A DNA stretch of 64,000 nt from Cyanobium sp. WAJ14-Wanaka (GTDB taxonomy: Bacteria; Cyanobacteriota; Cyanobacteriia; PCC-6307; Cyanobiaceae): the NCBI RefSeq assembly GCF_024345375.1, contig NZ_JAGQAZ010000001.1, positions 682,001 to 746,000 on the forward strand, written 5' to 3'. Below, piece after piece: positions 26,008-34,635 of this stretch. A program made the position numbers and the translations under genes. Within the stretch, counting starts at the first letter, position 1; every line of letters starts with the position of its first letter. Below the pieces are notes generated by a model. It saw only the letters and a list, made by a program, of their open reading frames with translations. It searched no databases and was not told where the DNA came from.

Positions 26008-27153
26008 CTAGGGGGTGTTCCAAACAAACCGGCTAGAAGCGGCATAATTCCAAACGAACACAACTAATATCCCTGCCATTTGAGCTCCAACCAGATCACT
26101 AGAAACAAATCGATGGAATGCAGAAGCAACCCCAACATTCGCAACTACGGGCAGGGAAGCCACCAGCAGAAACTTAATTAAGCCACGAACTAAGCCAAGC
26201 CCCTTAAGCCTCTGAAATCTAAAGGTCAATGCATTGTTTACAAGGTAATTCGAGGTGGCTGCTGTAATAACAGCCCATGGCAAAGCGTTCTCGAATGCGA
26301 TGCGCTGATAAAGCATTAATAGCTGGGTAACCATTAATTGAACCACCACCCCGCTTGCTCCTACAATCGCAAAACTTATGGCCCTTCTTGGCAGGATTCG
26401 AAAACTAAGGCTATGCAAAATTGAAATCAAAAAGTCCCAGAAGATTGCCAAATCTAATTTTGAACTGCCATAGTGACGCGGCTGAAAAGTTAAGGGGACA
26501 TCTCTCACGCGCAGGCTGCCCCTGCTAACGGCCAATAGCTCATAGAGGAACTTGAACCCGTTGACATCAACTCCCCTGATCAGGCCCATGACCCTATTCA
26601 GGTGAAGGGTAAAAAATCCGCTCATGGGATCCGTGAGGTTCCCATAGACATCGGGCAGGCTGAATCTGGCAGTGGCATTTGCCCAATTAGAGCCAAATTC
26701 TCTTCTAGAACTAAGCCCATGTAATTGGGCATCGAGGTGAAAACGACTTCCAATTACAACATCAAGATCATCATCTAGGAGTTTTTCCAGAGCTTCGTGG
26801 ACTGCTGATGGATCATGTTGCCCATCACTATCCATTACCACCGCCAGCTCTCCGGTGGAATCGAGTAGGCCTTCCTTGATTGCACTTGCCAGGCCAGAGC
26901 GTCCAACTCGCCGAATCAACCTAATTTCGGGTATTTGCCTAGAAAGGCTGCAAACAAGCTCAGCGGTGCCGTCTGAAGAGTCGTCGTCAACGACTAGTAT
27001 CTCCAAATCAAACTTATCGGACAAACTTAGCAGCGGCATAATCACAGCTTCGATATTGCCGCGCTCATTAAAGGTTGGCAGCACAACAGAAACTCGCCTA
27101 AGCAGATTCCTCTGCCCAGGCGAATGTTCTGTGATTTGCGGTGCCCTATTCAC
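26008..27153 (-). CDS. GT2 dolichol-phosphate-mannose-synthase-like enzyme fused to GtrA
   Basis: The N-terminal 250 residues form a GT2 domain: VVLPTFNERGNIE, VVDDDSSDGT, MDSDGQHDP and GSRFH. The C-terminal 130 residues are a GtrA-like four-helix membrane domain ending in WNYAASSRFVW. The combination resembles fused DPM1-GtrA proteins that make a polyprenyl-phosphate sugar and help it cross the membrane. The start is GTG 27153, only 19 nt after the rpoD stop on the same strand, with no terminator between. It is the first gene of the four-gene island operon. Confidence 0.9.
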   Translation of the reverse strand: MNRAPQITEHSPGQRNLLRRVSVVLPTFNERGNIEAVIMPLLSLSDKFDLEILVVDDDSSDGTAELVCSLSRQIPEIRLIRRVGRSGLASAIKEGLLDSTGELAVVMDSDGQHDPSAVHEALEKLLDDDLDVVIGSRFHLDAQLHGLSSRREFGSNWANATARFSLPDVYGNLTDPMSGFFTLHLNRVMGLIRGVDVNGFKFLYELLAVSRGSLRVRDVPLTFQPRHYGSSKLDLAIFWDFLISILHSLSFRILPRRAISFAIVGASGVVVQLMVTQLLMLYQRIAFENALPWAVITAATSNYLVNNALTFRFQRLKGLGLVRGLIKFLLVASLPVVANVGVASAFHRFVSSDLVGAQMAGILVVFVWNYAASSRFVWNTP

Positions 27154-27172
27154 CGTTTCTAACCTAACCTTC

Positions 27173-28531
27173 CTACTTGATGTATTCCTTCAGTACGCCG
27201 TTGCGGTTGGGGTGGCGAAGCTTACGCAGGGCTTTGGCTTCAATTTGACGAATGCGCTCACGGGTCACATCAAAGATTTGACCGATCTCTTCTAGGGTCT
27301 TCATGCGGCCATCATCAAGGCCATAGCGAAGACGCAGCACATCCCTCTCCCTTGGGCTAAGGGTGGCGAGTACCCCTTCAAGATCTTCACGCAGCAGGTT
27401 CTTGGCCACGTCCTGCTCGGGATTCTCTATGTCGGCCTCAATGAAGTCACCTAGGCGAGAATCTTCCTCCTTGCCGATCGGAGTTTCCAAGGAAATCGGC
27501 AGCTGGGCAGACTTGGCAATGAAGCGCAGCTTCTCGATGGTCATCTCCATCGACTCTGCAATCTCCTCCTCTGTGGGCTTGCGGCCAAATTCCTGGGAGA
27601 GGGTCTTGGTGGTCTTTTTGATGCGCGAGATCGTTTCGTATAGGTGAACCGGCAGCCTGATGGTGCGGCTTTGATCGGCGATGGCCCGGGTAATGGCCTG
27701 ACGGATCCACCAGGTGGCATAAGTGGAGAACTTGTAGCCCTTTTCGTGGTCGAATTTTTCTGCGGCCCGGATCAGGCCCAGGCTGCCCTCCTGGATTAGG
27801 TCCTGGAAGGACAGGCCACGGTTCATGTACTTCTTGGCGATCGAGACCACCAGGCGGAGGTTCGATTGGACCATCTTTTCCTTGGCCCTGCGCCCCAGCA
27901 TCAGGCGACGCCGGAACTTGATATTGGTCATCTCAACAAGGGCAGCCCACTCCTTGTTGTCAGGCAGATGGCCATGGTCCACTTCAAATTGCGCGGCCAG
28001 CTCCTCTAGGTGCAGTAGGTCGGCAATTTTGCGGGCCAGTTCAATTTCCTCATCCGCCCTTAGCAGGCGAATACGGCCAATTTCCTGGAGGTAAACCCGA
28101 ATTGAATCCTCGGTGTAGACCCCTTTAGGTCCCACCTTGATGCTCGCCAAGGCCTTCGCCGCCTTGTCGTCCACCTCAGCGGTGTCCTCAAACTCAGCCT
28201 CTGCCGCATCCACATTTGGCTGGACGGCAGCTGCCACCAGGCCCGCTGCTGCCGCATCTAGATCGGCCTTAGGGGCAGCGACTTTTTTAGCTGCAGGTTT
28301 TTTGGCCGCGGGCTTTTTGGCCGCGGGCTTTTTGACAGCAGGCTTTTTGACAGTGGCTTTTTTAGCCGCAGGCTTCTTGGCGGCAGGCTTTTTAGCCACG
28401 CCATCAGCAACGGATGTATCGGGTGCTTCGAGCACCTCACCAGTGGCGGATTTAACTAACAAAGCTTCAGGCGTCGCCAATTTGGCTTTGGACTTAGCAG
28501 CAGTAGCAGGGGTTGCAGCAGCAGGGCTCAT
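27173..28531 (-). CDS. rpoD: Principal-type RNA polymerase sigma factor
   Basis: This group 1/RpoD-like sigma-70 factor of 452 residues directs RNA polymerase to -10/-35 promoters. Region 1.2 ([16 protein letters not shown]), region 2 ([23 protein letters not shown] and [13 protein letters not shown]) and region 4 ([32 protein letters not shown]) are complete. The first about 90 residues are unusual: a histone H1-like run of KKPAAKK-type repeats at 47-88, then an acidic patch. It starts at ATG 28531. Whether it is the main or an alternative housekeeping sigma cannot be settled from one window, but the region 1.2 to 4 sequence is of the SigA type. Confidence 0.93.
   Translation of the reverse strand: MSPAAATPATAAKSKAKLATPEALLVKSATGEVLEAPDTSVADGVAKKPAAKKPAAKKATVKKPAVKKPAAKKPAAKKPAAKKVAAPKADLDAAAAGLVAAAVQPNVDAAEAEFEDTAEVDDKAAKALASIKVGPKGVYTEDSIRVYLQEIGRIRLLRADEEIELARKIADLLHLEELAAQFEVDHGHLPDNKEWAALVEMTNIKFRRRLMLGRRAKEKMVQSNLRLVVSIAKKYMNRGLSFQDLIQEGSLGLIRAAEKFDHEKGYKFSTYATWWIRQAITRAIADQSRTIRLPVHLYETISRIKKTTKTLSQEFGRKPTEEEIAESMEMTIEKLRFIAKSAQLPISLETPIGKEEDSRLGDFIEADIENPEQDVAKNLLREDLEGVLATLSPRERDVLRLRYGLDDGRMKTLEEIGQIFDVTRERIRQIEAKALRKLRHPNRNGVLKEYIK
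28268..28393. repeat. Lys-Pro-Ala repeat tract in rpoD
   Basis: This tract encodes residues 47-88 of the sigma factor as repeated KKPAAKK, KKPAVKK and KKATVKK units. The DNA repeat unit is short and in frame, so length variation between strains is expected. Confidence 0.8.
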
Positions 28532-28902
28532 GGAACGATGGCAATGAATTCAGAAGACAGGCCCAACCCCCAACTGCCTGGCAAGCCGCCCAACGGACAT
28601 GCCATGGCAATGGGGCCCCACATTCGGGGAAAGCCTTGGTTCAAAACGACATTTAGGTGGGCTAGGCGGAGCGGCAAACACGCCGAACAGCAATAACAAT
28701 CCAGAAAAACAGTGGATTGGCGGCCGAAGCCTGGGCAGGGCTGTCAGGGGTTTTCGCAGACCGGGAGGCCAAAAATTGGGAGGCATGCTCCCGGGCTCTC
28801 TCTTCAGGTCTTCCCACTGGAAGGAACTCTGCAGGGTTCCGACGGCAGCCTTTGGACTGCCCAACCTAATTATCTTAAGAATGGCTAGACACCTTTGCAA
28901 GC
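28532..28902. other. Intergenic region between divergent rpoD and priA
   Basis: These 371 bases should hold both promoters. I see no convincing gene: the plus-strand frame at 28599-28946 has a shadow-like composition and ends inside priA. A possible weak priA promoter is TTGGAC near 28853 with an A/T-rich TAATTATCTTAAGAAT block about 10-25 nt downstream. A short inverted repeat GGAAC/GTTCC lies just before it. No tRNA, riboswitch or terminator was recognised. Confidence 0.4.
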
Positions 28903-31167
28903 TTGCCAAGCCCCTGGCTTCAAATCTGGTTAGAAGCGGGTCGTGAGGGCCAGGTCTTCACCTATCTCGATCCAGGGGGCGAATCCACTGCGGGGATAGG
29001 AGATCTGGTGCGGGTACGGCTCCAGGGGAAGCGCCATGTCGGCCTGGTGGTCGAGGTTCTCGGCCAATGTCCAGCGGAGCTGGCCGGCAAAACAATTCAA
29101 CCGATTGAGGGGATTGTTCAACGGGCAGCCATCGATGCGAACTGGCAAAAACTGATGGCAGCCGTGGCCAGCACCTGCCATACCAGCCACTTCAAAACCC
29201 TAAAAACCGCCCTTCCCCCTGGCTGGCTTGGCCAGAGACGCCAGGCGGCAGAACCAAACCCCAGGCCGCGCTGGCAGGTCTCACTGGCTCCAACTCCAGA
29301 CGCAGCTCAAGCTCCAGGCGAAGCCGGCTCCAAACTGACCGCTAAACAACAGGAACTGCTCGACCATCTCGGCCTCTGCCCGGGGCCAGTTCCCCTGGCA
29401 GAGCTCTGCAGCGGTGGCTGGAGTCGATCTGTGCTCACGGGCCTCGAGCGGCGGGGGCTGGTGAAAAGGGAGCCCCTGGGCTGCGGCATTGGCTTGGGAG
29501 CTCAGGGATCAGCCGAGTTTTTAGGGACCCCCGCGGGCGCCAGGGCCCTTACCCCAGCCCAACAGAGCGCAACTACGCAGATAGCCGAATCGATCTCTGC
29601 TGGCAGTCAACAATTTCTGCTCTGGGGGGTGACGGGCGCCGGCAAAACCGAGGTGTATCTGCAGGCCGCGGCCAGGGCCCTGGCGGAGGCTAAAAGCGTC
29701 CTGTTACTCACCCCGGAAATCGGCCTAATCCCCCAACTGCTGGATCGCAGCCGCGAGCGCTTTGGCCCGCGGGTGGTCGAATTCCATAGCGGCATGGCAG
29801 ACGGGGCGAGGGTGGCCGCCTGGCGCCGCTGCCTACACGAGGGGCCCCTGGTGGTGGTGGGCACCAGGTCGGCGATTTTTTTGCCCCTGCTGAGCATTGG
29901 CCTGATCGTGCTCGATGAGGAGCACGACAGCTCCTACAAGCAGGAAAGCCCGATGCCCTGTTACCACGCCAGGGATGTGGCCCAGCTGCGCTGCCGCCAG
30001 GAGGGGGCCACCCTGGTGATGGGTAGCGCCACCCCATCCCTGGAAAGCTGGCTGAGCTGCCAGGGGCCAAATCCCACCTCCAAATTGCTGCGCCTGCCGG
30101 AGCGGATCGGCTCCCGCCCCCTGCCCGCGGTGCGGATTATCGACATGCGGCAGGAATTGGTGGAGGGCCACCGGCGCCTGTTGAGCAGGGCCCTGATGGG
30201 GAGGCTCGAGACCCTGCAGAGCAAGGGGGAACAGGCGGTGGTGTTGGTGCCCCGGCGGGGCTATCGGGCCTTCATGAGCTGCCGCAGTTGCGGTGAGGCG
30301 GTGATGTGCCCCCACTGCGATGTAGCCCTGACCGTGCACCGCCGGGGCACGGGCCAGGAATGGTTGCGATGTCATTGGTGCGACCACCGCGCCGAGGTCA
30401 GCTCCCGCTGCCTCCACTGCGGATCTACGGCCTTCAAGCCCTTTGGCGCCGGCACCCAGCGGGTAATGGAGCAACTCACCAGCGAGCTGGCGGATCTCCG
30501 GGTGCTGCGCTTCGATCGAGATACCACCCGTGGCCGTGATGGCCACAGGCGCCTTCTGGACCGCTTTGCCGACGGAGAAGCGGATGTGCTGGTGGGCACC
30601 CAGATGTTGGCGAAGGGCATGGACCTGCCCCGGGTGACCCTGGCGGCGGTCCTGGCGGCAGATGGCCTGCTGCACCGGCCCGATCTGCGCTCCTCGGAGC
30701 AGTGCCTGCAATTACTGCTGCAACTGGCCGGCAGGGCCGGCAGGGGCGAGCAACCCGGGGAGGTGCTGGTACAGACCTACAGCCCCGACCATCCAGTGAT
30801 CAACCACCTGGTGGATGGCCGCTACGAAGCCTTCCTCGCCGAGGAAATTAACCTGCGACGCCAGGCGGGCCTGATGCCCTTTAGCCGGGCCTGCCTATTG
30901 CGGATCCATGGGCCGACCGCCAGCGGCACGGCCACCGCCGCCACCAGCTTGGCTGAACAAATTCGAGCATCGGTGGAAAGGGCCGGCTGGTTGCTAATCG
31001 GGCCAGCACCGGCCCCGGTGGCGAAGGTGGCAGGCAAGAGCCGCTGGCAGCTGCTGCTCCATGGACCTGCCGATTCGATCTTGCCCCTACCCTCGGAAGC
31101 GGAGCTGCGCCAGGGATTGCCCGCGGGCATTGGCCTGGCCATCGACCCCGATCCAATCACGCTCTAG
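28903..31167 (+). CDS. priA: Primosomal replication restart helicase PriA
   Basis: PriA recognises stalled forks and reloads the replicative helicase. The 754-residue protein has the 3'-end binding domain (about 1-110), a Walker A GVTGAGKT at 242-249 and the DEEH box (LDEEHDSSYKQ). Two cysteine clusters of the zinc domain follow (CRSCGEAVMCPHC; CHWCDH...CLHCGS), then a C-terminal helicase half. The only in-frame start before the conserved part is TTG 28903 (the previous in-frame stop is at 28876). The gene diverges from rpoD across a 371-nt gap. Confidence 0.95.
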   Translation: MPSPWLQIWLEAGREGQVFTYLDPGGESTAGIGDLVRVRLQGKRHVGLVVEVLGQCPAELAGKTIQPIEGIVQRAAIDANWQKLMAAVASTCHTSHFKTLKTALPPGWLGQRRQAAEPNPRPRWQVSLAPTPDAAQAPGEAGSKLTAKQQELLDHLGLCPGPVPLAELCSGGWSRSVLTGLERRGLVKREPLGCGIGLGAQGSAEFLGTPAGARALTPAQQSATTQIAESISAGSQQFLLWGVTGAGKTEVYLQAAARALAEAKSVLLLTPEIGLIPQLLDRSRERFGPRVVEFHSGMADGARVAAWRRCLHEGPLVVVGTRSAIFLPLLSIGLIVLDEEHDSSYKQESPMPCYHARDVAQLRCRQEGATLVMGSATPSLESWLSCQGPNPTSKLLRLPERIGSRPLPAVRIIDMRQELVEGHRRLLSRALMGRLETLQSKGEQAVVLVPRRGYRAFMSCRSCGEAVMCPHCDVALTVHRRGTGQEWLRCHWCDHRAEVSSRCLHCGSTAFKPFGAGTQRVMEQLTSELADLRVLRFDRDTTRGRDGHRRLLDRFADGEADVLVGTQMLAKGMDLPRVTLAAVLAADGLLHRPDLRSSEQCLQLLLQLAGRAGRGEQPGEVLVQTYSPDHPVINHLVDGRYEAFLAEEINLRRQAGLMPFSRACLLRIHGPTASGTATAATSLAEQIRASVERAGWLLIGPAPAPVAKVAGKSRWQLLLHGPADSILPLPSEAELRQGLPAGIGLAIDPDPITL

Positions 31168-31196
31168 ATCAAAGGGCTTTGGCAGAAACGAAATGG

Positions 31197-32330
31197 CTAG
31201 GCGGGCAGCTCGGGCAAGCCAAAACCCATCAGTACCTTCAGCCTCTGCAGGGTGAGCACCAGCAGCAGGCCGAGGCCAATTGCAAGCCCACCCAAGCCCA
31301 CGGGGCTCCAGCGCCAGGATTGGAGCTCCAATCGATTCAGGGCCCCAAAACTCAACTGCCAGGCCAGGCCAGGCCGCCTACCCGCCAGGCGCTGGGCAGC
31401 CTGGGGCTCTGCCCGCCTGATGGAGCGGGGACGGGCCGGATCAAGGTCGATGCTCAGTTGGACCCCGGCAATCTCCTGCACCTGGCGCAGGTCAATTTCC
31501 AGCAGCAGTGTTTGGCGAACCCCCACCAGCCAATTGCGCTCCTTCAGTGAAAGATCAGGTTTTGGCAGCTGGATTCCCGCCAGTTGGGCTGCGCTAGCCA
31601 AATTGGCTCTCAACAACTGCAGGGCCTCAGCCGCTGGCTGTACTGGGCCCAACAGAAATTGGTTCTGGTCATCGGCGCCACCGGAAGATCGCTCCGGGGC
31701 GCTGTAGTGCAGGCCAGCGCGGCGCAGGGCCTGGCTGAACTGGCGCTGCCAGGGGGGTATGGGGCTGCGGCTGGTCTGGAGCTGGTATCCAATCTGGAGC
31801 CGGCCTGGCCCCTGGAAATGGACCTGGGTATGCACCTCCATGCACCCCCCCAGCAGGAGTGTCAAAAGCAGTAAAACAGCGGTCACCAGCACAAATCCCA
31901 GGGGTGCCTTGGTCGGGCCCACCGGCGGAGGCGGTGGGTCGTCACTTTTTTTGCGCCGACGGCTGCTGGCCCATTGCTGCATCCGCCCGGCAATCGGCTC
32001 GGCCTCACCAAGGGAAGGCAGGGAGATGGACCACTCCCTGGGACGCTCTAGGGCTGGGGCCTCCAGTACGCAAAGCAAGTCACTGGCCTGGGCCCGCAGG
32101 TTGGCATCGGAGCAGCGCTTTACCTGGCGGCAGCAGGCCATGGCCCGCACGCTGTTGCCCTGGCCCATCCAGGCCGTGGCCATCAACAACTGCAACTCGG
32201 CCCCCAGGGGCGTTGCCGCCGGAAAAGTTGCTACGAGGGGCTCGAGGCTGCGCAGCACCAGGCCGTAATCACCGCGCTCCAGGGCCGATCGGGCCGGCAG
32301 AAAAGGATCTTCCTGGGCGAGCTCCTCCAT
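31197..32330 (-). CDS. DUF3153-like membrane protein with TPR-like N-terminus
   Basis: The 377-residue protein has a soluble helical N-terminal part (about 1-95, repeats of the kind ARSALERGDYGLVLRSLEPL). A charged linker (RRRKKSDDPPPPP), a membrane segment ending in LLLGGCMEVHTQ (lipobox-like but internal), a beta-rich domain with paired arginine/tryptophan residues and a final membrane helix (GLGGLAIGLGLLLVL) follow. The beta domain between two helices is the pattern of cyanobacterial DUF3153. Function is unknown. It follows argB on the same strand with an 18-nt gap. Confidence 0.65.
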   Translation of the reverse strand: MEELAQEDPFLPARSALERGDYGLVLRSLEPLVATFPAATPLGAELQLLMATAWMGQGNSVRAMACCRQVKRCSDANLRAQASDLLCVLEAPALERPREWSISLPSLGEAEPIAGRMQQWASSRRRKKSDDPPPPPVGPTKAPLGFVLVTAVLLLLTLLLGGCMEVHTQVHFQGPGRLQIGYQLQTSRSPIPPWQRQFSQALRRAGLHYSAPERSSGGADDQNQFLLGPVQPAAEALQLLRANLASAAQLAGIQLPKPDLSLKERNWLVGVRQTLLLEIDLRQVQEIAGVQLSIDLDPARPRSIRRAEPQAAQRLAGRRPGLAWQLSFGALNRLELQSWRWSPVGLGGLAIGLGLLLVLTLQRLKVLMGFGLPELPA

Positions 32331-32348
32331 CACGCTGCCGGAGCCAAC

Positions 32349-33266
32349 TCAGTGGAGCAGGGCACGCTGACTGCCAACGACCATCGTGCCAATTCCCGTT
32401 TTTGTGAATATCTCCAGCAAAAGGGCGTGGGGTACGCGGCCATCAATGATGTGGGCCGCCGAGACCCCTTGGGCCAGGGCGCGGATGCAGCATTCGGTTT
32501 TGGGGGTCATCCCCCCATTCACCACCCCAGCGGCAATCAATTCCCGGGCTTCGGCCAAGGTGAGCTGCCGCAGCAGGGATTCCGGCGATTCACGATCCCG
32601 CAGGATTCCGGGCGTGTCGGTAAGCAGGATCAACTTCTCCGCCTGCAGGGCTGCCGCCAACTCGCCAGCGACAGTATCGGCATTGATGTTGTGGGCCTGG
32701 CCGGCGAGATCGGCAGCCACGCTTGAGATCACTGGGATGTAGCCCGCCGCCAACAGGGGCTGGAGCACGGCGGGATTGACGGAAGCCACCTCCCCCACCA
32801 AACCATTGGAACCATCTCCATAGGGCCGGGCCGTGACCAGGCCGCCGTCGCTACCGCAAAACCCTACGGCCCTGCCGCCCACGGTATTGAGACCGTTGAC
32901 GATGTGTTTATTGACCCTGCCCACCAGCACCATCTCGACCACATCCATGGTTTCTGGCGTGGTTACCCGCAGGCCATTGCGAAACTCCGGGGTGATGTTT
33001 AAGCGCCCGAGCCAATCATTGATCTCTGGCCCGCCGCCGTGCACAACCACCGGTTGCACCCCGACTGAGGCCAGCAACACCAGATCCCGATAGACCGCGT
33101 CCCGCAGGTTGGCGGTGGCCATCGCCGCCCCCCCGTACTTCACCACCACCCTCCGTCCAGCGAAGTGCTGGATGTAGGGCAGGGCCTCGCTGAGCACGGC
33201 GACGCGCAGGGTGTCGTCGCTGGTGACCAACGAATCGCTTGAAGCCAAAGAATCGCTAGGGGTCAA
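32349..33266 (-). CDS. argB: Acetylglutamate kinase
   Basis: ArgB phosphorylates N-acetylglutamate, the controlled step of arginine synthesis; in cyanobacteria it is activated by the PII protein. Family blocks are clear: [45 protein letters not shown] and LLTDTPGIL. An N-terminal helix region ([21 protein letters not shown]) is of the type found in arginine-inhibited, PII-binding enzymes. The start TTG at 33266 overlaps the TGA of the upstream DUF2854 gene (TTGA). The first 18 residues ([17 protein letters not shown]) are a small serine-aspartate repeat. Confidence 0.96.
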   Translation of the reverse strand: MTPSDSLASSDSLVTSDDTLRVAVLSEALPYIQHFAGRRVVVKYGGAAMATANLRDAVYRDLVLLASVGVQPVVVHGGGPEINDWLGRLNITPEFRNGLRVTTPETMDVVEMVLVGRVNKHIVNGLNTVGGRAVGFCGSDGGLVTARPYGDGSNGLVGEVASVNPAVLQPLLAAGYIPVISSVAADLAGQAHNINADTVAGELAAALQAEKLILLTDTPGILRDRESPESLLRQLTLAEARELIAAGVVNGGMTPKTECCIRALAQGVSAAHIIDGRVPHALLLEIFTKTGIGTMVVGSQRALLH

Positions 33267-33817
33267 GGAACTGGAACTCCAGCCTGAGGGAGAAGGCTCA
33301 GGATGAACTCAGCTTGGCCTCTTGGTTGAACTTCAGCCACAAGATCTGCCCCGAAGAAGCGACCGAGCCGATCCTGCTGGGCATGCCATTTCTCCAGGGG
33401 CACCGCCCCGCATTGGAAGTGCATACGCAGGCCGTAGTGGCCCTGGCAATCCAACTCCTCAATGCTGAGTAGTTGGGGGGGGACGTCCTCATCCCAGAGC
33501 TTGAGCACCTCCAAGGAACTTTCCAGGTGGGCCTTCTGGCCATAGCGCCAACGCACCACATCCACCAGCAGCTTGCGCAGGGGCTCACTCTCGGGGAGTT
33601 CGCGCAGGGCCTTGAACTGGGCTGGGGGGCTTAGGCGCTTGGCGGGGGGCAGTTCGGAGGATTTGAGGGCAAGCCCACCAATGAAGATCGGCACCCCATA
33701 AAAAATGGTGGGCAAGCTGAGATTCGGACTGTCAGTGAGGTAAGCGATTGAACCGATCACCGTCAGCAGGGCGCCCGCGAGGGTGATCAGGCTGCCGGGC
33801 GAAAAAAGTGCTTGCAT
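33263..33817 (-). CDS. DUF2854 membrane-associated protein
   Basis: The 184-residue protein from ATG 33817 ([15 protein letters not shown]) has two N-terminal membrane segments ([34 protein letters not shown]) and a soluble domain with the blocks [20 protein letters not shown] and [18 protein letters not shown]. This is the pattern of DUF2854, a family of cyanobacteria and plastids with no known function. The open frame to 33955 overlaps the divergent small gene and is not used. Its stop overlaps the argB start by 4 nt. Confidence 0.8.
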   Translation of the reverse strand: MQALFSPGSLITLAGALLTVIGSIAYLTDSPNLSLPTIFYGVPIFIGGLALKSSELPPAKRLSPPAQFKALRELPESEPLRKLLVDVVRWRYGQKAHLESSLEVLKLWDEDVPPQLLSIEELDCQGHYGLRMHFQCGAVPLEKWHAQQDRLGRFFGADLVAEVQPRGQAEFILSLLPQAGVPVP

Positions 33818-33839
33818 ATGGCAATTGTCGGTTATTCCA

Positions 33840-34046
33840 ATGGCGAGCGAGCTGGAGAGCCCAGGGGCGGAGTCAACCGTTGTGGGCACCCAGGAGTTGC
33901 TGGAGCAGCTCAGGGCAGATCGGCTTTGGCTGCTACGCCAAATCGATGCCGGCAACTATGGCGAATGGCGCCTCGACCTAGCGGCCCTCGAGAGGGAATT
34001 GGGCCAGCTGCTCGACCAAGTGCACCAAACCATGGAAGCCAAGTAG
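33840..34046 (+). CDS. Small conserved hypothetical protein
   Basis: The 68-residue protein from ATG 33840 (MASELESPGAESTVVG) is acidic and helical, with the core ELLEQLRADRLWLLRQIDAGNYGEWRLDLAALE. No signal or membrane segment is seen. It diverges from DUF2854 with a 22-nt gap, so the two genes must share a compact promoter region. I recall similar short proteins in picocyanobacteria, without function. Confidence 0.6.
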   Translation: MASELESPGAESTVVGTQELLEQLRADRLWLLRQIDAGNYGEWRLDLAALERELGQLLDQVHQTMEAK

Positions 34047-34073
34047 GGGGCTTCTAGGCAGCAAGGGGCCGAG

Positions 34074-34631
34074 TCAAAACGGAATGTCGTCATCGCCCAG
34101 ATCCGGCACCAGCGGTGAGCTATTCCAGGCCGGGGCCTCTGGGGCTGAAGCAGCTGGGGACGCCGCTTGGGAAGAAGAAGAGGCAGAAGCCACCGGCGTG
34201 ATGGCGGGCATGGGCGCCGGGGCATTGCCGACAACCCTGCGCTGGGGGGGTGGGGTCGAGCTGGCAACTGGGGCATTGCCGCCGGAACCCACAGGGCTGG
34301 CGGCGCCAATCGAATGGATGCGGGCCAGGGTGAATTCGGCCTTCTTTTCCTTTACCCCGTCCTGGCGGGTCACGGTGTTCATGCGCAGCCTCCCCTCCAG
34401 CACGAGCCTCTGACCGACCTGCACCCGGTTTTGCAGGTCCTGCGCCAGATTGCCCCAACCCACCACCTTCAACTGGCCCGGGGGATCGTCGGGGCGCAAG
34501 CCATCCAACTGGACAGCCATCTCGGCCACGGGGGTCTGGTTGTCTTGGGTGTAGCGCACCTGGGGTGCTTCCAGGACATCAACCTCGAGCAAACAGTGAT
34601 TCACACCCCAGGAGCCATTGGAGTTGCCCAT
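34074..34631 (-). CDS. ssb: Single-stranded DNA-binding protein
   Basis: The 185-residue protein has an N-terminal OB fold (NHCLLEVDVLEAPQVRYT; VEVDG-like RLVLEGRLRMNT; EFTLARIHSIG), a low-complexity Pro/Ala/Ser linker (about 110-170) and the acidic tail DDDIPF that recruits repair and replication proteins. The start ATG 34631 is chosen because homology begins there; the frame to 34715 runs into the divergent cobK gene. The OB core differs somewhat from E. coli Ssb, as usual for cyanobacteria. Confidence 0.9.
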   Translation of the reverse strand: MGNSNGSWGVNHCLLEVDVLEAPQVRYTQDNQTPVAEMAVQLDGLRPDDPPGQLKVVGWGNLAQDLQNRVQVGQRLVLEGRLRMNTVTRQDGVKEKKAEFTLARIHSIGAASPVGSGGNAPVASSTPPPQRRVVGNAPAPMPAITPVASASSSSQAASPAASAPEAPAWNSSPLVPDLGDDDIPF

Positions 34632-34635
34632 CCTG

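Noticed and set aside
28599-28946. 115-aa plus-strand frame in the rpoD-priA gap.
   Set aside because: It overlaps the priA start, has no homology pattern, and its composition is not that of neighbouring genes.
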